Assembly: GCA_035628505.1 (NCBI GenBank)
Contig: DASPJR010000198.1
Coordinates: 1-19,861, forward strand
Origin: DASPJR01 sp035628505
GTDB lineage: Bacteria > Planctomycetota > SZUA-567 > H5-PLA8
DNA length: 19,861 nucleotides
Reading direction: 5' to 3'
A program made the position numbers and the translations under genes. Positions 14,552 through 19,861 of this stretch are shown piece by piece. The notes beneath the pieces were generated by a model. It did no database searches, was not told the DNA's origin, and was given only the letters and a program-made list of their open reading frames with translations. Each line of letters begins with the position of its first letter. Position 1 is the stretch's first letter.

Positions 14552-15406
14552 ATGAAAACTGAATCGCAGAACATTTTACCGCCGACGGCTGAAGCACGCG
14601 CGAAGTGTGCGCGGCTGGAAGCCATCCTTCGCGGCTATGGCCGCCTCATCGTCGCCTACTCGGGCGGGGTGGATTCGACGTTTCTCTCTGCGGTTGCCGC
14701 TCGCGTGCTGAAGGAAAATGCGCTGGCCGTTACGGCACAATCCGAATCGCTGGCGCCTGACGAACTGGAAGAGGCGCGTGCCTATGCGCTTCAATTTGGT
14801 TTTGCGCATGAGATCGTGCGCACCGAAGAGCTCAGCGACGAGAATTACGCGTCCAATCCGCACAACCGCTGCTATTTCTGCAAATCAGAATTGATGAACA
14901 AACTCGTGGAGATTGCGCAAAAGCGCGGCTACGAAAAAATCGCGCTCGGCGCAACCATGGACGACTTGGGCGATTTCCGGCCCGGAGAGAGCGCCGCCGC
15001 CCAGCGCGGTGCGGTCTTTCCACTGCGCGAAGCGGAACTGGGCAAAGCCGAAATCCGTTCGCTTTCCTTTGAGATGGGTTTGCCGACGTGGGACAAGCCC
15101 GGAGCAGCGTGTCTATCCAGCCGCATTCCGTTCGGTGAGCGCGTGACAGCCGAAAAACTCGCGCAGATTGCCGCGGGTGAATCGATCCTGCATAAAGCCG
15201 GCTTCCGCGAGTGCCGCCTGCGCCATCACGGCACGATTGCGCGGATCGAGGTTCCTCCTGGCCAGATTACCGAGCTGCTTGCGAAGTCCGCGGAGATCAC
15301 GCAGGAGCTGAAAAGGCTGGGCTTCGTCTATATCACGCTGGATCTACAGGGACTTCGGTCGGGATCCCTGCATGAAGCGATGCTGCAGGCCAAGCCGATC
15401 GCCTGA
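14552..15406 (+). CDS. larE: ATP-dependent sacrificial sulfur transferase LarE
   Basis: The 284-aa protein is a PP-loop ATPase with SGGVDS at 37-42. The family block NRCYFCKSEL (C107, C110) and the block KPGAACLSSRIPFGE (C187) are present. By family knowledge LarE adenylates the pyridinium dicarboxylate intermediate and donates sulfur from a conserved Cys, making the nickel-pincer cofactor of lactate racemase and related enzymes. C187 occupies the position I would expect for the sulfur-donor Cys. Length is usual. The close relatives in the PP-loop family act on tRNA or other substrates, but these blocks favour LarE. It follows hemB closely. larA, larB and larC are absent from this window, so the client enzyme is unknown. 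Confidence 0.88.
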   Translation: MKTESQNILPPTAEARAKCARLEAILRGYGRLIVAYSGGVDSTFLSAVAARVLKENALAVTAQSESLAPDELEEARAYALQFGFAHEIVRTEELSDENYASNPHNRCYFCKSELMNKLVEIAQKRGYEKIALGATMDDLGDFRPGESAAAQRGAVFPLREAELGKAEIRSLSFEMGLPTWDKPGAACLSSRIPFGERVTAEKLAQIAAGESILHKAGFRECRLRHHGTIARIEVPPGQITELLAKSAEITQELKRLGFVYITLDLQGLRSGSLHEAMLQAKPIA

Positions 15407-15536
15407 GCGCGTTCCTCCCTCGCGAAATTTGCGCGGTATGTTACAAATCCCGTAAGTTTTCATGCGCAGGCGAGCGTCATTTCTAAGAACGGCAGCAGCT
15501 GCTGCGTCCCACTTGGGGAATTAAAACAGGCGATCG

Positions 15537-16595
15537 ATGTCTGCAAGCGCGTCATCTTCCAATTCTGACCCGAACATCGTTCCTGCCGCTCCGGCCGAGG
15601 CGGCCGCGGTGCCTGCGTTACGTATTCCCGATCCGGTTGAGCCTCCGCCGCAGAGCGGCGCGCAGAGTTCACCGGTAATTCTTCCTCCTTCGAACAGCGC
15701 GAACACGTCCTCCGGAGGCGGCAAGCCGCCTGCGGCATTGCCTCCCGGAGGATCATCCTCTCCGAGCGGAGGAAAGGATTCGACGGACGAAGAAGGCCCG
15801 CGCATGAGCTTCATGGATCATCTCATGGAGCTGCGCCGCAGGCTGTGGGTGAGTGTGGTATCGATCGCCGTATGCATGGTTGTCGCGCTGGCGTTCTATG
15901 ACCATATATTCGCCTTCCTGCGCCAGCCGCTCGACAAGGTCAATGCGGAGTACGCGGCAGATGCAACGCGATACGCGGAAATTGTTGCGCGCCTGAAGAT
16001 TCCTCCCGGGTCGGACATCGTTCAGCTCACGAGCATCAAGCTGCTGGGAACGATGATGATGATCATGTGGCTGGGCATCGGCGCCGGCCTCGTCGTCAGT
16101 TCACCGATCGTCGTATACGAGATCTGGTCGTTTGTGGCCCCAGGACTGCGCGAAAGAGAGCGCCGCGCCATTCAGCCGATTCTCGGTGGCGGCATTCTGT
16201 TCTTTATCGCCGGCTGTGCTCTCGCCTACTACGTGCTGTTTCCGGTTACCTTGAATTTCATGGTCTGGCTCGACATTCAACCCGCACTGCGTGTTCGGCC
16301 CTCTTACACAGTCGACGAGTACCTTTCGCTGATCCTCAACATGATGTTGGTAACCGGCCTGATCTGCGAAGCGCCGCTGGTGATCGGGGTGCTCGCCCGG
16401 CTGTCCCTGGTCAGCGCGGTGGACCTGCTGAAATACTGGCGCGTGTCGGTACTTGTGGCATTTATCATGGGCTCGATTTTCTCCCCGGGCACGGATGTCA
16501 TGTCGATGATAATATTCAGCGCTCTGCTGCTGAGTCTGTATGTCGTTTCGATTTTCATGGCCTGGTTCTTCTATCCGAAGCAGCAGCGGAAATAG
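15537..16595 (+). CDS. tatC: Twin-arginine translocase subunit TatC with long N-terminal extension
   Basis: The C-terminal 263 residues are a normal TatC. The signature begins at M90 (MSFMDHLMELRRRLW), followed by six membrane helices and the conserved loop EIWSFVAPGLRERERR after helix 2. TatC is the receptor for twin-arginine signal peptides in the inner membrane. Residues 1-89 are Pro/Ser/Gly/Ala-rich with no hydrophobic helix, and are not part of the usual protein. The ATG at 15537 is preceded by ACAGG. An ATG at 15804 (M90) would give the standard protein and has a GAAGAAGG stretch before it, so it cannot be excluded. The frame between has coding-like composition. The next gene starts 15 bases after the stop. 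tatA and tatB are not in the window. Confidence 0.93.
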   Translation: MSASASSSNSDPNIVPAAPAEAAAVPALRIPDPVEPPPQSGAQSSPVILPPSNSANTSSGGGKPPAALPPGGSSSPSGGKDSTDEEGPRMSFMDHLMELRRRLWVSVVSIAVCMVVALAFYDHIFAFLRQPLDKVNAEYAADATRYAEIVARLKIPPGSDIVQLTSIKLLGTMMMIMWLGIGAGLVVSSPIVVYEIWSFVAPGLRERERRAIQPILGGGILFFIAGCALAYYVLFPVTLNFMVWLDIQPALRVRPSYTVDEYLSLILNMMLVTGLICEAPLVIGVLARLSLVSAVDLLKYWRVSVLVAFIMGSIFSPGTDVMSMIIFSALLLSLYVVSIFMAWFFYPKQQRK

Positions 16596-16610
16596 TTCTT
16601 CGGAGAAGCG

Positions 16611-19304
16611 ATGTCTATTCGCGGCGTACGGCGACCGGAAGAAGTGAAAGGACTCGGCCTCAGCAGCCGGCTCCTGATCCGCGTCGGCGCGCTGCTGAAA
16701 AAGAAAGTCGCCATCTCGCTCACCGTTCTTGAAACAGCCAAACCCGGTACGCCTGCCGAAACGCTCCTGCTTAACGGGCAGCTCCTCACCGGCTCGGACA
16801 CGCTCGACACGGCCGCGCTGCAGCAGCTTGTCGCAGCGCAGGCTGATGCCAAAGATATGCTGCTTGCCATATCGTCCGCTGACGATGGCTTTCGCGTCGT
16901 CTGCTTTCAAGAGGAGCTCGACGCCGGGGAGGGCTGGGGCGCCGAAAGCTCGGACGCTCATGATGCGGCTACTGCCGCTGCTGCTCCGGCCGCGCTTACG
17001 CCAGTAGCAGGCTCGGCTCTCCGTAACGATACCACGTCCACATCCGAGACTTTGGTCAGCGGACCGGAGATTGAGCGGGCACGCTTGAAACTGATGACGG
17101 CTGCCGACCCTGCTGAACGCACTGAGGCCCTCAGAACACTGGCCTTCGCGCCGCTGTCCTCGACCCAGAAACTCGATGCGCTTCTGATTGGACTTTCAGA
17201 TCGCGAGCCGCAGCTGCGCGCTGAAGCGGCGGGATTGCTCACCGGAATCGGCGCGGACCGCGACATCTCCGAGGCCCTTTCCGGACTCAACCATGCCGAT
17301 CCGGCGCGGCGGCTCGCAGCGCTGGACCGCTTGGGCGTATTGCTCAAAAAGCCGGTGCCGGATCTGGAGATTGGATCGGTCGCCGTTCTGGCGCTTTCGA
17401 TGCTCAAATTCCAGTTCGACAACGCACTGACCGGAAATCTGCTGGACCTGCTGCGCAACTGCGCGCCGGCGCTGGGGCGCAATCCCGAGCGGCTTGCCGA
17501 AGTCATCCGTGTTGTAATGGGGCTCCTGGCCACCGCGGTGAAAAACAAAGTCACCGCGCAGGAATTGGAGTCGCTGCTGATTCCCGCGCACCGGCTGGTA
17601 AACTCGCTGGCGCGGGCGGTGCCACAAGCGCTGTTCGCGGCGCTGGAAGCTGAGCGCGAGCGCAGTTCGGATCTTGTTACCGAGGCGTTCCTGCTGCAGT
17701 CCCTGCTGGATCTGCCTCCTGCGAGCGAGGATGGCGAACAGAAACTATTGGAACGCAGCGCGGCGTACATCGGGCGGGATACCGATGAAGGGCGTGATTC
17801 ACGCGCGATCGGCGTTCGCCTGGCGCGGCGCGGAGACAAGGCCATTGTTGCGCTGTGCGATGCGTTCGCGGCGGCGCATATGGGTGCGCAGAAATATTTC
17901 CTGATTCTTTTCGACGACATCGCGCGCTTGAACAAGCTGACGGCGGCATCGCTGGAGCGCGCGGCTAAAGTAGTTTTGCAATGCATCGACACGGGCAGCA
18001 AGGGCGTGCGCATGTCGGCGATGGAATGCCGCTTCATCTGCGATATGGAAATTTCCGAGGAGACCCGCGGCGCGCTCGCCAAATCGATCTTCGATTCCAT
18101 CTCTGATTTCATTTTCCGTACCGACATTGAAAAAGTGGAAGGCACGCTGGCGCGGCTGGGCCTGCCGGCCGCCGAGCCGCTCCTGGCCCGGCTGGCGCCC
18201 GAACGTCCGCCGGAAGACCGCATCAGAGCCGTGCGCCTGCTGGGCGAGTGGTCGCAGTGCGTGAAAGCGCCGCGCGGGCAGATCGCGCGGTTGCAGCAGA
18301 CCGTCACCGATGTGCTCCGGCGTCTGCAGGCACTGACGCTGGATGAGAAGTTCCCTGATCGCGGCGAACTTCTGTGCGCGCTGGGCAAGCTTGTCTCAAG
18401 CCCCGCCGCTTCCAAAGATGCCGACACGGTCATCACCCGAACGCTGCTCGACGCCGCAAAAGGCACCGACTCCGCAATCGTTCCGCGCGCACTCGAAGGC
18501 CTGAGCTACGTGGCTTCGTCGCGCCGCGCGCAAGCGGATCTGATTCACGCCACATCGGAGCTGCTCCGCCACGTGCTGGATGAGCTGACGCTCGATATCG
18601 GCACCGACACGAAAACAGTGGACGGCGAAACGATCATCGAGATCAAAGGCGGCGAGAAGTTCACGAATTTTCTGCCGATACTGCTGCGCGGGATGAGCCG
18701 CATTGCATGTTCGTCGAGCTGTCCTCCGGCGATCATGCGCGATCTCGGGACGGAGCTGCTGCGGCGCTGGAAGAAAATCTGCAGCGGCGAGCTGATGTGG
18801 GGCCCGGCAAATTCAACACTGCTGATCCAGGCGCTCAAAGAGCTCGGCTGCCACAAGATGTTCCCGCCGGAACTGCGACTGGAGATCCTGCGCAGCTTCG
18901 CGCCCAAACACGTTCAAGCGCCGATCATGCACGCGATCACAGAAATTCTTGCCGCAGACGACACGCCGGCCACTGCTGTCGGAGCAGTGACGATCGGCTT
19001 TGCCATTCTCGGCCGTCGCGGAAAAGAGGGACAGTTCTCCAACGAGGACCGTGAAGAAATTTTGAAAGCCCTGGTCCGCATCGCCGGCCGGCGGGTGCTG
19101 GGCGCCACCTCGCCAGAGGGTCAGGAAAAGGGCGACACGTTGCGCAAGATGATCGTGGACGAAGTTTTCAAAGGCCTGAAGGACTTCGTGCCGCACACGT
19201 ACGAGGCGTTGGTAGTTCTGCGCGAAAACGGCAACCTGCCTAAAGAGCTGCGCGAAGACATCGAGCGGCGCTTGAAGGATTACCAGACGCTCGCAGTGGC
19301 GTGA
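16611..19304 (+). CDS. Large HEAT-like all-helical protein (897 aa), function unknown
   Basis: I do not recognise an orthologous family. Residues 1-110 form a small domain (LLIRVGALLKKKVAISLTVLE, then LLLNGQLLTGSDTLD). A low-complexity Ala/Ser/Thr linker (about 115-148) leads to roughly 740 residues of helical pairs. These show HEAT-repeat features in places, for example ERTEALRTLAF, QLRAEAAGLLTGIGADRDI, ARRLAALDRLGVLL, DRIRAVRLLGEW and STLLIQALKELG. There is no signal peptide, membrane helix or catalytic motif, so a cytoplasmic scaffold or protein-binding role is the most that can be inferred. GGAGAAG lies directly before the ATG. The 15-base gap to tatC suggests an operon, but no functional link to export is demonstrated. 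Converges on the phosphomannomutase gene. Confidence 0.85.
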   Translation: MSIRGVRRPEEVKGLGLSSRLLIRVGALLKKKVAISLTVLETAKPGTPAETLLLNGQLLTGSDTLDTAALQQLVAAQADAKDMLLAISSADDGFRVVCFQEELDAGEGWGAESSDAHDAATAAAAPAALTPVAGSALRNDTTSTSETLVSGPEIERARLKLMTAADPAERTEALRTLAFAPLSSTQKLDALLIGLSDREPQLRAEAAGLLTGIGADRDISEALSGLNHADPARRLAALDRLGVLLKKPVPDLEIGSVAVLALSMLKFQFDNALTGNLLDLLRNCAPALGRNPERLAEVIRVVMGLLATAVKNKVTAQELESLLIPAHRLVNSLARAVPQALFAALEAERERSSDLVTEAFLLQSLLDLPPASEDGEQKLLERSAAYIGRDTDEGRDSRAIGVRLARRGDKAIVALCDAFAAAHMGAQKYFLILFDDIARLNKLTAASLERAAKVVLQCIDTGSKGVRMSAMECRFICDMEISEETRGALAKSIFDSISDFIFRTDIEKVEGTLARLGLPAAEPLLARLAPERPPEDRIRAVRLLGEWSQCVKAPRGQIARLQQTVTDVLRRLQALTLDEKFPDRGELLCALGKLVSSPAASKDADTVITRTLLDAAKGTDSAIVPRALEGLSYVASSRRAQADLIHATSELLRHVLDELTLDIGTDTKTVDGETIIEIKGGEKFTNFLPILLRGMSRIACSSSCPPAIMRDLGTELLRRWKKICSGELMWGPANSTLLIQALKELGCHKMFPPELRLEILRSFAPKHVQAPIMHAITEILAADDTPATAVGAVTIGFAILGRRGKEGQFSNEDREEILKALVRIAGRRVLGATSPEGQEKGDTLRKMIVDEVFKGLKDFVPHTYEALVVLRENGNLPKELREDIERRLKDYQTLAVA

Positions 19305-19325
19305 GTGTGGTGATTCATGATGCAT

Positions 19326-19385
19326 AATGCATGATGCATGAAAAAGCGTGTTTCAACGCTCGTTAAGCATCATGCATCATGCATT
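19326..19385. repeat. Inverted repeat with ATGCAT-rich arms between convergent genes
   Basis: AATGCATGATGCATG (19326-19340) and its exact complement CATGCATCATGCATT (19371-19385) enclose 30 bases, which contain a smaller hairpin (AGCGT with ACGCT). The arms are built of repeated ATGCAT units, and the left side extends with another ATGATGCAT. It sits 21 bases after the HEAT-like gene and 6 bases after the end of the opposing gene. It may act as a two-way terminator, although neither side has a clear T run. Confidence 0.8.
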
Positions 19386-19391
19386 AGACGT

Positions 19392-19861
19392 TCAAACCGT
19401 CTCGATCAGCTTCGAGACTTCCGCCCGTCGCGATTCCATCTCGTCTTTCGATGTGAGGCTTTCGAGGTTCAGGCGCACGACTGGCTCGGTGTTGCTCATG
19501 CGCAGGTTGAACCACCACGAACCCGCGTCAATTGAGATTCCATCGACTTTGCTGACCTTTGCTTGAGCGCCGTACTTTAGTTCCGCCGCCGCGAGCACCC
19601 GCGCCGCATCGTGGACTTCGAAATTGATTTCGCCGCTGTGGTGATAACGCGAAAGCGGCGCCACGAGCTCGCTCATCTTCTGCGTTCCCTGGCTCAGCAG
19701 GCTCAGCACCAGGAAAAAAGCGGTCTCACCCGAATCCGAATAGAAGAAGTCGCGGAAATAATAATGGCCGCTCAGTTCCGCCGCCATGATGGCCTTCTCC
19801 TCCCGCAAGCCGGCCTTGATATGGCTGTGTCCCACGCGGGATTCAAACGCCTGCCCTCCCA
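19392..19861 (-). CDS. Phosphomannomutase/phosphoglucomutase, C-terminal part (truncated by window edge)
   Basis: The frame is open to the end of the window, giving the last 156 residues of a protein normally about 450 long. It begins GGQAFESRVGHSHIK. The sugar-binding loop AAELSGHYYFRD corresponds to the family's GExSGH loop, with Glu and Ser kept. The phosphate-contacting loop MSNTEPVVRLNLES (RxSNTEPxxR pattern) lies near the C-terminus. This is the alpha-D-phosphohexomutase family that interconverts mannose or glucose 6- and 1-phosphates for cell-wall and polysaccharide precursors. Specificity between ManB, AlgC-like and glucose forms cannot be decided from this part. The N-terminal catalytic serine is outside the window. 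It is read towards the HEAT-like gene. Confidence 0.92.
   Translation of the reverse strand, partial: GGQAFESRVGHSHIKAGLREEKAIMAAELSGHYYFRDFFYSDSGETAFFLVLSLLSQGTQKMSELVAPLSRYHHSGEINFEVHDAARVLAAAELKYGAQAKVSKVDGISIDAGSWWFNLRMSNTEPVVRLNLESLTSKDEMESRRAEVSKLIETV

Noticed and set aside
15492..15505. GCAGCAGCTGCTGC palindrome upstream of tatC
   Set aside because: It is a simple GC-rich self-complementary triplet run with no flanking promoter or terminator signal.

Overview
This is a GC-rich bacterial chromosome segment carrying housekeeping genes together with accessory secreted proteins. The organism is probably a Gram-negative bacterium outside the well-studied phyla. The evidence is an outer-membrane porin with a signal peptide and a C-terminal Phe, a TatC, and large secreted proteins with TSP3-type calcium repeats. 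Planctomycetota, Acidobacteriota and related candidate phyla are the lineages I would test first; the sequence alone does not let me choose. I see no prophage, IS element, CRISPR array, rRNA or tRNA.

Left part (1-6593, all minus strand). A serine dehydrogenase/SppA-like ClpP-fold protease (5526-6593) lies upstream of two tandem paralogous genes for large secreted proteins. The nearer one (1093-5262, 1389 aa) is complete. It has a signal peptide, a zinc-metalloprotease HEFGH motif with a distal Glu, a von Willebrand A domain, three IPT/TIG-like domains, TSP3 calcium repeats and a C-terminal beta domain. The farther one (1-727) runs off the window. The paralogs also share their 5' regions (728-1032 and 5263-5537) at the nucleotide level. 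That shared region contains hairpins whose bases change while pairing is kept, and the shared block reaches the last codons of the protease gene. This is a tandem duplication carrying its own leader.

Middle part (6755-12728, plus strand). A 73-aa two-helix membrane protein precedes an NtrC-type sigma-54 activator. An AT-rich gap with a sigma-54 (-24/-12) promoter candidate follows, then a porin closed by a strong terminator. This looks like a self-contained regulator-target pair. Next come a free-standing tRNA-binding (Trbp111-like) domain protein and recN, with only 9 bases between them.

Right part (12729-19861). A 55-base near-palindrome separates recN from an unrecognised 179-aa gene that has its own promoter candidate. 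Then follow hemB and larE, and then tatC (with an unusually long N-terminal extension) and an 897-aa all-helical HEAT-like protein. A 15-bp-arm inverted repeat separates these from a convergent phosphomannomutase/phosphoglucomutase gene that is cut by the window end.

Several proteins here (protease, sigma-54 activator, tRNA-binding protein, TatC, RecN, HEAT-like protein) carry Pro/Ala/Ser-rich tails or inserts that are absent from typical family members. This appears to be a trait of the lineage.
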